Shown one piece after another: positions 7,015-16,098 of a DNA stretch of 42,438 nucleotides. Source of the stretch: Alphaproteobacteria bacterium (GTDB lineage Bacteria; Pseudomonadota; Alphaproteobacteria; Rhodospirillales; WMHbin7); NCBI GenBank assembly GCA_015232335.1, contig JADFZV010000018.1:16276-58713 (forward strand), given 5' to 3'. The notes under the pieces were generated by a model, which saw nothing but the letters and a program-made list of their open reading frames with translations, searched no databases and had not been told where the DNA came from. Each line of letters begins with the position of its first letter. Positions within the stretch are counted from its first letter, which is position 1. Position numbers and translations under genes: made by a program.

Positions 7015-8850
7015 TTATTTGGGAAATGCCACGAAGAAGGTGCTTCCCTCACCCGGCTCGGACAGAACCCAGATGCGCCCACCATGATGCTCGACGATTT
7101 TCCTGCAAATCGAGAGACCGATGCCGGTTCCCGCGTACTGGTCCTTGCGCACCAGACGCTGGAAAATACGGAAGACCTTTTCGTAATAGTCAGGATCGAT
7201 GCCGATGCCGTTATCGCTGAAGCGCAGCACCCACTCCGATCCCTTGTCCTCAAAGGCAACGCTAACCTCTGGCGCACGGTCGGGACGGTGAAACTTGATG
7301 GCATTACCGATCAGATTCTGAAACAGTCTGACCAGTTCACTCCGATCTCCAATCACCTTGGGCAATCCATCTAGCAGAGTAACGCAGGCTCCTTCCTCCT
7401 GAATCGCAACACTGAGATTCAACAAGCTTTCTTGCGCAACATCCGCCAGAGAAACCGATTCGAAGGTTCCGCCTCTGCGCCCAATTCTGGCATAATCGAG
7501 AAGCCCCAGAATCAGGGCATCCATCCGTTTTGATCCCTCGATAGCATAACTGATATACTGCGCCATATCCTCATCGAGTTCAGGGCCAAGGCGTTTCTTG
7601 ATCAGGCCGACATAGCTGCTGACCATGCGCAAGGGTTCGCGCAGATCGTGCGAGGCAACCCAGGCAAAACTTTCCAGATCGGCGTTGGTTCGCTTTAACT
7701 CTGTTGCCTGCTCTTCCAGTTGCCGATTGATCTCAAGCAGGCGCGCATCGGCTTCCTTGCGTTCGGTGATGTCTTCGGTCACCGTAACGAAATACAAGGG
7801 GCTATCGGCGCCATCACGGGCCAAGGTGGTGGTGATACGAGCCCAGATAGGGCGTCCGTCCTTGCGACGATAGCGCGTCTCCCAGGAATCAAAGGCCAAT
7901 TCGCCCGACAGAATGGTTTTCACCCGCAAGATATCCGTCTGCAGATTTTCAGGCAGGGTAAAGGCCTGATAGTTCGTCGCCAGGAAATCAGAGCGCTCAT
8001 ACCCCAGGATATCGCATAGGCACTGATTGACTTCCAGCCAGTCGCCATTCGGCGAGACGATCGACATGCCGACGGCGGCCTGCTCGAAGATATTGCGAAA
8101 CCGCTCTGAGATCAATTGCACCTGATTGCGAACAGTCTCTTGCTCGTCTAGCAAATGATTGAAGGTCACGCAGACGGCGCCGATCTCGTCATCCTCATGT
8201 ACCGGCGCCTTGGCAGCTTTACCATCCCGCAAACTGTGAATGGTTTGGCGCAAGTCGTACAAGGGCGCTAGAATTGTTCTGCGAAACAGCAGCGACACGA
8301 AGACGCCATAAACGGAAACCAGCCCGGTAAACAGGCTGAAAATGATGACTTGGCGGTGTTTGACTGTTTCATAGGCCGATTTGAGAGAATCGTCTGCAGC
8401 AGCTTTCAAGCTGCGTAGCGAAGCCTGCAACTGTGACGAATCCTGATAGAGCTGAGAGGCGATAATATCGACCAACTGGGAATCGGCGTTCCGATCCCTG
8501 CTTTGGGTCAGCTTTTCATGAAGCGGCAGCAAATTCGCATAACGGATGCGCAAAGGCCCCAGTATTTCCACCAGTTCCGCCCTGGAGGACAGGCTGTTGT
8601 CTTCAATCAGAAGGCCGACATCGCGGTATTGCTGCTGCCACTGGTCAAGCGCTCGGGGCTCGCCATACAAAAGGACTTCGTTGGTCAACTGAACCAGTTG
8701 CATGCCTTCGTTGGAAATCTTGTCCAGCCGTTCGCTGTACGACGTATCCTCAAAAAATGCGTATTGACTGAAACCAAAGGCAAGAATAGTGGCCGCGAGA
8801 AGGGCTGCCCCCAAAATCAAGAGGTTGAAAAATCCCGTCTTGATATCCAT
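7015..8850 (-). CDS. Membrane sensor histidine kinase (HAMP-PAS-HisKA-HATPase)
   Basis: A 611-aa kinase. An N-terminal TM helix (about 10-28), a periplasmic helical domain of about 140 residues, a second TM (about 168-188) and a HAMP linker precede a PAS domain (about 245-365, ending in TEDITERKEADARL). Then come HisKA with phospho-acceptor His401 in SHDLREPLRM, N-box QNLIGNAIKF, G1 DNGIGID, F-box FRIFQRL and G2 GTGIGLSIC. All catalytic elements look intact. The phytochrome-like FAWVASHDLREPLR H-box is the type often seen in multi-PAS kinases. It starts eight bases after the upstream periplasmic-binding protein gene, with a Shine-Dalgarno over that stop. No response regulator gene is adjacent. 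Confidence 0.92.
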   Translation of the reverse strand: MDIKTGFFNLLILGAALLAATILAFGFSQYAFFEDTSYSERLDKISNEGMQLVQLTNEVLLYGEPRALDQWQQQYRDVGLLIEDNSLSSRAELVEILGPLRIRYANLLPLHEKLTQSRDRNADSQLVDIIASQLYQDSSQLQASLRSLKAAADDSLKSAYETVKHRQVIIFSLFTGLVSVYGVFVSLLFRRTILAPLYDLRQTIHSLRDGKAAKAPVHEDDEIGAVCVTFNHLLDEQETVRNQVQLISERFRNIFEQAAVGMSIVSPNGDWLEVNQCLCDILGYERSDFLATNYQAFTLPENLQTDILRVKTILSGELAFDSWETRYRRKDGRPIWARITTTLARDGADSPLYFVTVTEDITERKEADARLLEINRQLEEQATELKRTNADLESFAWVASHDLREPLRMVSSYVGLIKKRLGPELDEDMAQYISYAIEGSKRMDALILGLLDYARIGRRGGTFESVSLADVAQESLLNLSVAIQEEGACVTLLDGLPKVIGDRSELVRLFQNLIGNAIKFHRPDRAPEVSVAFEDKGSEWVLRFSDNGIGIDPDYYEKVFRIFQRLVRKDQYAGTGIGLSICRKIVEHHGGRIWVLSEPGEGSTFFVAFPK

Positions 8851-8858
8851 GCCGAACC

Positions 8859-9863
8859 TTACTTCGTAAACACGCTCACCGCCGATGGCCTGACAGAGGC
8901 CAGGGGTGCGGCGTGAATGGTTTCGGCGAAATTGGGCAGCGTCTCGACATTGGCGGACTTAGCAAGCCAGCGCGCCTCGCTATCCATTGCGCCCAGAATT
9001 TCCTGGGGAAGACTGACGCTTAACTGCATGCGCGGCCACAGGGCTTCGATATAATCCCTGTCCAGCTTGAAACGCGAGATGAGATAGGTTTTTGCTTCCT
9101 GGGGATTCTCGCGAACCCAGTCATCAGCCATCACCAAGCCCTTCATCAGTTTTTTCAGCGCCTCTGTCTGAATTGGCAACTGATCCTTTAGTGTCAGGAT
9201 CAGAAGGTTGGCCTCGGTTCCGCCATCCATGATCAAAACCGCATTGTCACCCAACTGGCTTACAATAGCGGCAACATGGGGCTGCCAGGTGATGGCCGCA
9301 TCTATCAAGCCTGCGGACATTTCCTCGACCAGTCTCTTGGGCGGCAGATCGACAAGGGTGACATCCTCCATCGTCAATCCCTGAAGCGCCAGGAATACCA
9401 CAAGGTTATGCTCGGCACTTGATGTGGCGGAAACGCCGATCCGTTTGCCCTTCAAATCGGCCGGGGTGGAAATTCCGTGGTCTCTGCGTCCCACCAGACC
9501 CTTGTTCCAGTAGCGGCATATATCGGCCAGAACGCGCAGATCCTTTTCCTTGAAACTGCGCTTGGCGACAACCAGATCGGCAGCCGTCGCCACATCCACC
9601 TCACCCTTTCTCATGGCATCGACTGCAGCATTGCCCGAAGGATAAGGCTTCATCTCGACCGTTAGGCCTACCTTGTCGAAGAATCCCCTTTCCTGGGCGA
9701 TCCATTCCAAGGCCCCGACATCACCGTCATAGGCGCCCAGGCGCAGATTGTCGATCTTGCCAGGGGCCTGAAGCATGAAATAAATAACGACGACCAACGC
9801 CACGGCCGAAGAAAGCCCCAGAAGAGTAGCGCTGCGGCGCATTTTCACCTTATCGCTTTCCAT
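8859..9863 (-). CDS. Membrane-anchored NMT1/SsuA-like solute-binding protein
   Basis: A 334-aa protein of the SsuA/TauA/NMT1-THI5 type II binding-protein family. An uncleaved-looking hydrophobic N-terminal segment (about 12-32) is followed by GAYDGDVGALEWIAQERGFF, the family's first motif, then GEVDVATAADLVVAKRS, LKGKRIGVSATSSAEHNLVV and AGLIDAAITWQPHVA. Family members deliver sulfonates, nitrate, thiamine precursors or aromatic acids to ABC permeases. No permease or ATPase is nearby; instead the next gene is a sensor kinase, so a ligand-sensing role is likely. The start could be ATG 9863 or ATG 9842, the latter having a better Shine-Dalgarno (AAGGTG). Confidence 0.85.
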   Translation of the reverse strand: MESDKVKMRRSATLLGLSSAVALVVVIYFMLQAPGKIDNLRLGAYDGDVGALEWIAQERGFFDKVGLTVEMKPYPSGNAAVDAMRKGEVDVATAADLVVAKRSFKEKDLRVLADICRYWNKGLVGRRDHGISTPADLKGKRIGVSATSSAEHNLVVFLALQGLTMEDVTLVDLPPKRLVEEMSAGLIDAAITWQPHVAAIVSQLGDNAVLIMDGGTEANLLILTLKDQLPIQTEALKKLMKGLVMADDWVRENPQEAKTYLISRFKLDRDYIEALWPRMQLSVSLPQEILGAMDSEARWLAKSANVETLPNFAETIHAAPLASVRPSAVSVFTK

Positions 9864-9925
9864 GCTTTTGGCGTCTCTTCTTTCGCAAAACCCGTTTGGC
9901 CGGGCCAGCTCACTTTGGCGAAAAC

Positions 9926-9954
9926 ATAATGTAAAATATAACTTATTCTGCCAA
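9926..9954 (-). promoter_or_regulatory. Predicted sigma-70 promoter for the binding protein/kinase pair
   Basis: Read on the minus strand, TTGGCA (9954-9949) and CATTAT (9931-9926) are separated by exactly 17 bases in an AT-rich stretch. They lie about 60 bases before the ATG of the binding-protein gene. This is a good match to a housekeeping promoter but has not been tested. Confidence 0.45.
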
Positions 9955-10038
9955 GCGCATCATGCCAATTCTGCGACTTGAGGCAAATACCATCAAAACT
10001 CTGCTTATAAATTAGCCGACAGAACAGTTATGGTCGCG

Positions 10039-10509
10039 TTACTTGGTAAATGCAATTTTTCCGCTGGGAAGGAGATAAAGCACCAAAGCGGGTCCGCCGG
10101 TTACCGTGGGATAATGGCCTGAGCCTGGTGGATAAACCAGCCAACCCGCCCCTCTGGCATCGAACCGCGCGGCGGGCGTCTGCGGCATGGTCAGGACGAT
10201 TTCGCCCAAAGGATGGGAATGATGCGGGCCATGGCCATGCGCCATCGCCACCACATCGACCGAAAAATCATGCAATTCCGGACTTGGTTCGTTGACCCGG
10301 CCCCAGCGGCGGTCACCTTCGCCCTGGCTGCACATCCATCCCTCTGCAATGGCCTTCTGGCACAGGCTCTCGATCTTGGAAAAATCGGGCGAGCCAGCGC
10401 TATAACGCTCGTTTAAGAACTGCTCGAGCGACTTGTCGACCGGCATGCCGGCAATTGCCGCGGCAACCTTGCGCATGCTTGAATCGAATTCCTGACGGGT
10501 CTCGGTCAT
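10039..10509 (-). CDS. DUF4863 protein, 4-hydroxylaminobenzoate lyase (PnbB)-like
   Basis: A 156-aa cytoplasmic protein. The N-terminal half is helical (EFDSSMRKVAAAIAGMPVDK). The C-terminal half is a small cupin-like barrel with a His-rich strand (AHGHGPHHSHPLGEIVLTMP) and GSGHYPTVTGG. I recognise this as the DUF4863 family, whose characterised member PnbB converts 4-hydroxylaminobenzoate to protocatechuate and ammonia. Whether this copy does so is unknown: no nitroreductase or protocatechuate pathway gene is in the window. It begins seven bases after the long GGDEF-EAL gene, with a Shine-Dalgarno over that stop, so the two are probably co-transcribed. The His cluster suggests metal binding. 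Confidence 0.65.
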   Translation of the reverse strand: MTETRQEFDSSMRKVAAAIAGMPVDKSLEQFLNERYSAGSPDFSKIESLCQKAIAEGWMCSQGEGDRRWGRVNEPSPELHDFSVDVVAMAHGHGPHHSHPLGEIVLTMPQTPAARFDARGAGWLVYPPGSGHYPTVTGGPALVLYLLPSGKIAFTK

Positions 10510-10516
10510 ATCGCAC

Positions 10517-13500
10517 CTACCATTTCGGATCGCGTGAGATCAGGGTCGTCGCATCGGCCTCGGGCATGGGCCTTGAGAAATAATAGCCTTGTGCGAAGTG
10601 ACAGCCAAGTTCGCGCAATACCTCGTACTGCTCGGCTGTCTCGACACCCTCGGCAACGATCTTCATGCCCAGATTGGTTCCCAGCGCCACAATCGCGCGC
10701 ACGATTTCCATGTTTTCGCGCTTTTCGAACATGGTGGCGACGAAGGATCGATCCACTTTCAGATTATCGAAGGGGAAACGGTGCAGGTAACTGAGCGAGG
10801 AATAGCCGGTGCCGAAATCGTCGATGGACAGGGAAACGCCCAAAGCCTTCAGATTGGCCAGCCATTCCGTGGCCACCTCGGGATTGTCCATCAACAGGCT
10901 TTCCGTGATTTCAAGCTTGATCTGCGAGGCGTTCAACGCATTTTCCTCGATCAAATCGGCGATGCGATCAATCAAACCTGGCTCCTTGAACTGCCTAGCC
11001 GAGATATTGATGCTCATCATAAGATGCTTGTCTTCGCTTCGCTTAACATTCCAGTCCTGCATGCGCTTTGATGATTCCTCGATCACCCACCAGCCGATGG
11101 GAATGATCAGCCCCGTTTCCTCGGCCAGGGGAATGAAATCGCCGGGCGACACCAGGCCTTTGGTCGAATGGCGCCAGCGAATCAGCGCCTCGAAACCAGC
11201 AATGCGGCCAGTCTCCATAGCGATGATGGGTTGATAGAACATGACAAGTTCGTTGCGCTCGAAAGCCCGGCGCAGATCCGATCCCAGCTCAAGCTGCTTG
11301 GAGGAATGCACCCGCATGGCCGGAGTGAACACGGCAATACGGTCGCGTCCGATGGATTTGGCCTCGTACATGGCTAGATCGGCATCAATCAGCATGTCCT
11401 CGGGACGTTCATAGTCGGGATGGGCGATGGCGATGCCCATGCTGGCCGTCGGAAAAATCTCTTGCCCCATCAGATTAACCGGCTTGGTCAGCGACTGGCG
11501 CAAGCGTTCGGCGATATCCTGCGCACTGTCGTTGCTGGTGATGTCCTCGATCAGAAGGGCGAATTCGTCGCCACCCAGGCGGGCCACGGTATCGGAAGCG
11601 CGTCTTGATGTATCCAGTCTTTTGGCGATGCAGACGATCAGGCTGTCGCCCGCCGAATGTCCCAGGCTGTCATTGACGTATTTGAAGCGGTCGAGATCCA
11701 GGAACATGACGGCGAACGAGCGGGATGAATCGCGCTTGGCGCGTGTCAGGGCCTGGCCGAGACGGTCCATGAACAGGGCGCGATTGGGCAGGCCGGTCAA
11801 ACCATCGTGGAAGGCGTCATGCAATAATTGCTGCTCGGTGCGCTTGCGCTCGGTGATATCCGTTTGCGATCCGGCGATGCGGGCGGGTTTTCCCGTCAGG
11901 GGTTCGGCCACCGAAGCGCCACGCAGCAGCATCCAGCGATAGCGCCCGTCATTGTGACGAACGCGGTATTCGACTTCGACATGCGTGGTGGATCCGCTCA
12001 TATGCGAATCGAACGCCGCCTTCAACTCATCGGCCTCGTCCGGATGGACGCGCGAGAACCACTCGTCGGGATCGGTGCCGATCTCGTCTTCGCGGCAACC
12101 CAGCATGTTCTTCCAACGCGGCGAATAATAAACCCGGTTCGTCTTCAAGTCCCAATCCCACAAACCGTCATTGGCCCCTTGCGCCGCCAGGGCGTAGCGC
12201 TCCTCGCTTTGCTTGAGAGCGGCTTCTCTGCGCTTCAGATCGGTGACGTCCGTATAGGTCAGCAACACCTTTCCGTCATCAAGGCGCCGTGCCGATACCT
12301 GCACCACCGCTCCGCTTGCCAACTGCCGCTCGACCTTGGCCAACATGGGCTCGGTTCCCTGGGCAACCTGCCAGTCCGGATCGTCGATGCCGATGGCATC
12401 GCCGCGCTCGCTCATAAAACGCATGATGGCTACGACATGCGTGCCATTGGACATGAGCTTCGCGGGCAGATTCAGCATCCGCCCGAACAGGGCATTGACA
12501 TCCAGCAGCCGCAGATCGAAATCGAAAATGGCAACACCCTGGGTGATGTTGTCTAGCGTGGCTTCAAGCAGTGCCTGCTTCTCTGCGGCTTCCTGCTCGG
12601 CCTGCTTGCGCTCGGAAATATCCTCGACGGTTCCTTCGTAATACAAAACCTCGCCTTTGTCGTTACGCACGGCACGGCAGTTTTCAGAGACCCAAAGCGC
12701 AACGCCGTCGCGGCGCAGAATCTGATATTCGAATCCGCGCACGTCTCCGGTCTTGTTCATCAAGTCGAGAAAGCGTTCCCGATCATTGGAGTCCAGATAT
12801 ATCTGGCAAGAAATATCAACGATACTGGCGATCAGCTCTTCGGGGCTTTCATATCCGTACAACTTGGCCAATGAGGGGCTGGCCTCGATATAGCGGCCAT
12901 CGGGCGTGGATTGGAAAATCCCCTCCACCGCCTGTTCGAAAATCGCACGATAACGGCTCTCGCTTTGCTTCAATTCCTCAGTGCGCGACGTCACACGGGT
13001 TTCAAGCGTGGCATTCACCTTTTCCAAGGAATCTTGAGTGCGCTTCAATTCCGTGATGTCGCCTACGGAGCCGACAAGACGGACGGCACGCCCCTTGGCA
13101 TTGCGTTGGCAGACCGAACGCTCGCGAATCCAAAGAATATCGCCCACGGGATTGGTGATCCTGTATTCGGCGCTGACTGATGGCGTAAGGCCCCTGAAAT
13201 GATCCAGCGTCGTCTTGCGGTAAGGCGGCAGGTCGTCGGGATGGATGCGCGAAATCCAGTCCCTGGCCGAGCGCAGGCCGTTGGCTGGAATGCCAAAAAT
13301 GACCTCGATTCGAGGCGAGACGTAGAGTTGCCCACTTTCCAGGTCAAGATCGTAGATACCTTCCCGCGAGGCATCCATGGCCAGCGCATAGCGCTCCTGG
13401 CTTTTCTTAAGATCGCTGCTGACCTGGGCCAGGCTTTCGCGCGTCTCATGCTCCTCCGAAACGTCGTAGAGCGTGGACAGGACTGCTTCGGTCTTGGCGA

Positions 13501-14545
13501 AGGTGACAAGCCGTGATGAGGCCCTGGCCCAAAAGGCCCGGCCATGATCGCCCACGAGATGGACGTCGAAACCATTGACCTCGCCCTCGCGCTTCAGGCG
13601 CGTCGTCAGTTCGCGCCGCTGCGTCTTGTCGGAATAGATATCCGTAACGGGGCGGCCCAGCAGCTTGGACAGCGGCATGCCGATGGCGCGCCCCATCATG
13701 GGATTGGCGTGCAGAATAACGCCATCACCGACACGGGTAACCAGAACCGCAATGGGCAGTCCCTCGACGATTTCCTTGAGCGTCTGCCCCTCTTCGGCAT
13801 CCTGGCGTTCGCGCATCCGGCGTTCGGAAAAATCGCGAAACGAGGAAAAAATGAACTCCTCGTCGCCGTAGGCGATGTAGGCCGCACTTATCTCGGCCGG
13901 AAATGTCGAGCCATCCTTGCGACGGTACAGGGCCTCAAAGGAATTGCGCAGCTTACGCTCGCGCACATGCCGCCAAAGACCATCCCACTTTCCCGGTATC
14001 AGATGCAGATCGATCTCGAAAATCCGCTTGGTCAGAATTTCCAGGGAACTGAAACCCAGCAAATCACAGGCGGACTGGTTGGCCGAAAGAATGGCCCCAT
14101 CTGCTCCGATCCGCATCATGCCGTCATGAGATTCGTCAAAAGAGAGCTTGGCCAGTTCCTGCCCGGCTTCCAGGGCCATGCTGTCGTGAATGTCTTGCAG
14201 CAATGCCAGAAAAACGATTCCTTTACGATCTTGATAACGCGCGACCAGACACTCGACGGCCAATCGCCCGCCATCCTTGCGCAAAAGCGTTTTGGCAAGC
14301 GCGTAACTGTCATCGACCCCTTCTTTAAGCGCCGAGAAGAGAAGAGCCTCGCGGATTTTGTCATCTGGACTGGAAAGGGACAAATAGTCAGGAGGGAGCG
14401 CATCACTCTCGGAAAGGCCCAGCATGCGTCGAAGCTGCGGGTTAACCGCCAACACAACGCCCTCTTCGCCAACCAGGGCAACACCCAGGGTGGGAAGGGA
14501 TGAATAACGACCAAAGATCGCCTCGCGGCTGCCGTCTTCCGGCAT
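10517..14545 (-). CDS. Seven-PAS diguanylate cyclase/phosphodiesterase (GGDEF-EAL)
   Basis: A 1342-aa soluble protein with no TM segment. Seven PAS/PAC units can be read in a row, starting roughly at residues 10, 130, 250, 380, 520, 650 and 770, most ending in a DITERK-like linker. The GGDEF domain follows (RLGGDEF, residues 990-994), with an intact RxxD inhibitory site five residues earlier (RASDTVARL). The EAL domain has FEALIRW near 1117, LEITESLL and the DDFGTGYS loop. Both the cyclase and phosphodiesterase motifs look complete, so it may make or break down c-di-GMP. The many PAS domains imply sensing of redox, oxygen or small ligands; no heme or flavin motif can be assigned by eye. Confidence 0.93.
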   Translation of the reverse strand: MPEDGSREAIFGRYSSLPTLGVALVGEEGVVLAVNPQLRRMLGLSESDALPPDYLSLSSPDDKIREALLFSALKEGVDDSYALAKTLLRKDGGRLAVECLVARYQDRKGIVFLALLQDIHDSMALEAGQELAKLSFDESHDGMMRIGADGAILSANQSACDLLGFSSLEILTKRIFEIDLHLIPGKWDGLWRHVRERKLRNSFEALYRRKDGSTFPAEISAAYIAYGDEEFIFSSFRDFSERRMRERQDAEEGQTLKEIVEGLPIAVLVTRVGDGVILHANPMMGRAIGMPLSKLLGRPVTDIYSDKTQRRELTTRLKREGEVNGFDVHLVGDHGRAFWARASSRLVTFAKTEAVLSTLYDVSEEHETRESLAQVSSDLKKSQERYALAMDASREGIYDLDLESGQLYVSPRIEVIFGIPANGLRSARDWISRIHPDDLPPYRKTTLDHFRGLTPSVSAEYRITNPVGDILWIRERSVCQRNAKGRAVRLVGSVGDITELKRTQDSLEKVNATLETRVTSRTEELKQSESRYRAIFEQAVEGIFQSTPDGRYIEASPSLAKLYGYESPEELIASIVDISCQIYLDSNDRERFLDLMNKTGDVRGFEYQILRRDGVALWVSENCRAVRNDKGEVLYYEGTVEDISERKQAEQEAAEKQALLEATLDNITQGVAIFDFDLRLLDVNALFGRMLNLPAKLMSNGTHVVAIMRFMSERGDAIGIDDPDWQVAQGTEPMLAKVERQLASGAVVQVSARRLDDGKVLLTYTDVTDLKRREAALKQSEERYALAAQGANDGLWDWDLKTNRVYYSPRWKNMLGCREDEIGTDPDEWFSRVHPDEADELKAAFDSHMSGSTTHVEVEYRVRHNDGRYRWMLLRGASVAEPLTGKPARIAGSQTDITERKRTEQQLLHDAFHDGLTGLPNRALFMDRLGQALTRAKRDSSRSFAVMFLDLDRFKYVNDSLGHSAGDSLIVCIAKRLDTSRRASDTVARLGGDEFALLIEDITSNDSAQDIAERLRQSLTKPVNLMGQEIFPTASMGIAIAHPDYERPEDMLIDADLAMYEAKSIGRDRIAVFTPAMRVHSSKQLELGSDLRRAFERNELVMFYQPIIAMETGRIAGFEALIRWRHSTKGLVSPGDFIPLAEETGLIIPIGWWVIEESSKRMQDWNVKRSEDKHLMMSINISARQFKEPGLIDRIADLIEENALNASQIKLEITESLLMDNPEVATEWLANLKALGVSLSIDDFGTGYSSLSYLHRFPFDNLKVDRSFVATMFEKRENMEIVRAIVALGTNLGMKIVAEGVETAEQYEVLRELGCHFAQGYYFSRPMPEADATTLISRDPKW

Positions 14546-14698
14546 CCTGACCTACCTCATGCAAACAGCGAAACCGGGATCGCCGTCTGTCCCCCCTTAA
14601 CCAACCCCCTCAGACACGAATACGCAACTGTATTTCGACAGCATTCTACAATATTACCCTGGACAGGCCAGGGGTATTTGCGGGCCTGCGGTTCGGCA

Positions 14699-15976
14699 TC
14701 AAGATTGCGGCTGCCGATAGAAGCCAAATCCGTTCTTGCCCTTCTGCTTGATGGCGTACATGGCCGCATCCGCCGCGATCAGAAGCTTGTCGCTGTCGGT
14801 GGCATCGTCGGGATAAAGCGCAATGCCGACGCTGGCGGAGATATTGGCCTTGCCCTCCTTGAACAAGAAAGGCTGCGAGAGGGTTTCCACCACCTTCTCC
14901 GCCACGGTGCTGGCGTCTTGCCACTTGATCACGCCCGAGAGGATCAAGGTAAATTCATCACCGGCCAGCCTGGCCACGGTATCGGTGGCGCGAACCAAGG
15001 CCTGCAGGCGCGTCGCCACCTCTATCAGCAACTGATCGCCCGCCATATGACCATAGCTGTCGTTGACCTCCTTGAACCCATCAAGATCGACGAACAGTAG
15101 GGCCGCCTTTTGCGTGGATCGATCCGCCTGGGCAAGGGCATGCAGCAGCCGGTCGGTAAACAGATAGCGGTTGGGCAGGCCCGTCAAAGTATCGTGTGTC
15201 GCCTGCAAACGAAGCTGGTTTTCAATTTCCTTCCTGAAGGTGATGTCGGTAAAGGTGGCGACATAGTTGGTAAGACGCCCGGCGGAATCATGAACCGCAT
15301 CCATGCGCAGCCATTCGGGATAGATGTTGCCCGACTTGCGCCGGTTCCAGATTTCACCTTCCCAATGACCAAGGGATCGCAGTTTTTCCCACATTTCCTC
15401 GTAGAAACTGTCTTCCTGGACTCCCGACTTCAAGAGATCTGCCGTTTTTCCAATGACGTCATCGGCCTCATAGCCGGTGATGCGCGTGAAAGCGGGATTG
15501 GTTCTGACGATGGCCCCCTCAGCATCGGTCACGAAAATGCCGGTATCGACATTCTTGAAGACGGCCTCGGCCAAACGCATGGCTTCTTCAATCCGCTGAC
15601 GCTCGATGGCGTAGCGGATGGCACGGCGCAGCACGTCACCGTCCGAGCGCCCCTTGACCAGATAGTCCTGCGCCCCCTGCTTCACTGCCTCCAAGGCCAG
15701 TTCTTCGTCATCAAGCCCAGAAAGAATGACCACCGCTGCCTTGGGCGGGGCCGACTCAAGTATCTTCTTGACCGTCTCAAGGCCAAAGGAATCGGGCAAA
15801 GACAGATCAAGCAGAATAACGTCGAAATGTTGGGCCGCCAGATGCTGCACAGCCTCTTTCAAGGAGGAGGCATGGGCAAGCGTGAAGTGCCCCTGGCCGG
15901 GCTCGGCCAGAGAATAGCGAATGAGCGCGGCATCGCCGGGATTATCCTCAACTACCAGTACGCGAATATCGCTCAC
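14699..15976 (-). CDS. Response regulator with PAS and diguanylate cyclase output (REC-PAS-GGDEF)
   Basis: A 425-aa protein. The REC domain (1-120) has VVEDNPGD, phospho-acceptor Asp in VILLDLSLPDS, the Ser/Thr switch in VVILSGLDD and Lys in YLVKGRSD. A PAS domain follows (about 135-255), then GGDEF with the active site written AGDEF (residues 338-342). The RxxD inhibitory site (RATDTVARL) is intact. AGDEF variants in other bacteria can be active, so it is probably a phosphorylation-controlled cyclase. The start is GTG 15976 with GGGGTAA upstream. It lies 122 bases downstream of the CBS kinase-like gene on the same strand, making that protein a candidate partner. Confidence 0.92.
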   Translation of the reverse strand: MSDIRVLVVEDNPGDAALIRYSLAEPGQGHFTLAHASSLKEAVQHLAAQHFDVILLDLSLPDSFGLETVKKILESAPPKAAVVILSGLDDEELALEAVKQGAQDYLVKGRSDGDVLRRAIRYAIERQRIEEAMRLAEAVFKNVDTGIFVTDAEGAIVRTNPAFTRITGYEADDVIGKTADLLKSGVQEDSFYEEMWEKLRSLGHWEGEIWNRRKSGNIYPEWLRMDAVHDSAGRLTNYVATFTDITFRKEIENQLRLQATHDTLTGLPNRYLFTDRLLHALAQADRSTQKAALLFVDLDGFKEVNDSYGHMAGDQLLIEVATRLQALVRATDTVARLAGDEFTLILSGVIKWQDASTVAEKVVETLSQPFLFKEGKANISASVGIALYPDDATDSDKLLIAADAAMYAIKQKGKNGFGFYRQPQS

Positions 15977-16098
15977 GCATTACCCCACTTAATAAGTAAT
16001 GGGTGGAAGGTTTCTTAATTTTCCACCAGACATCCTTAGGTAAGACTGGCCTACAACCTCCAACACAGAGAATCAAGACGTCTGCTCAGCGGACTACC

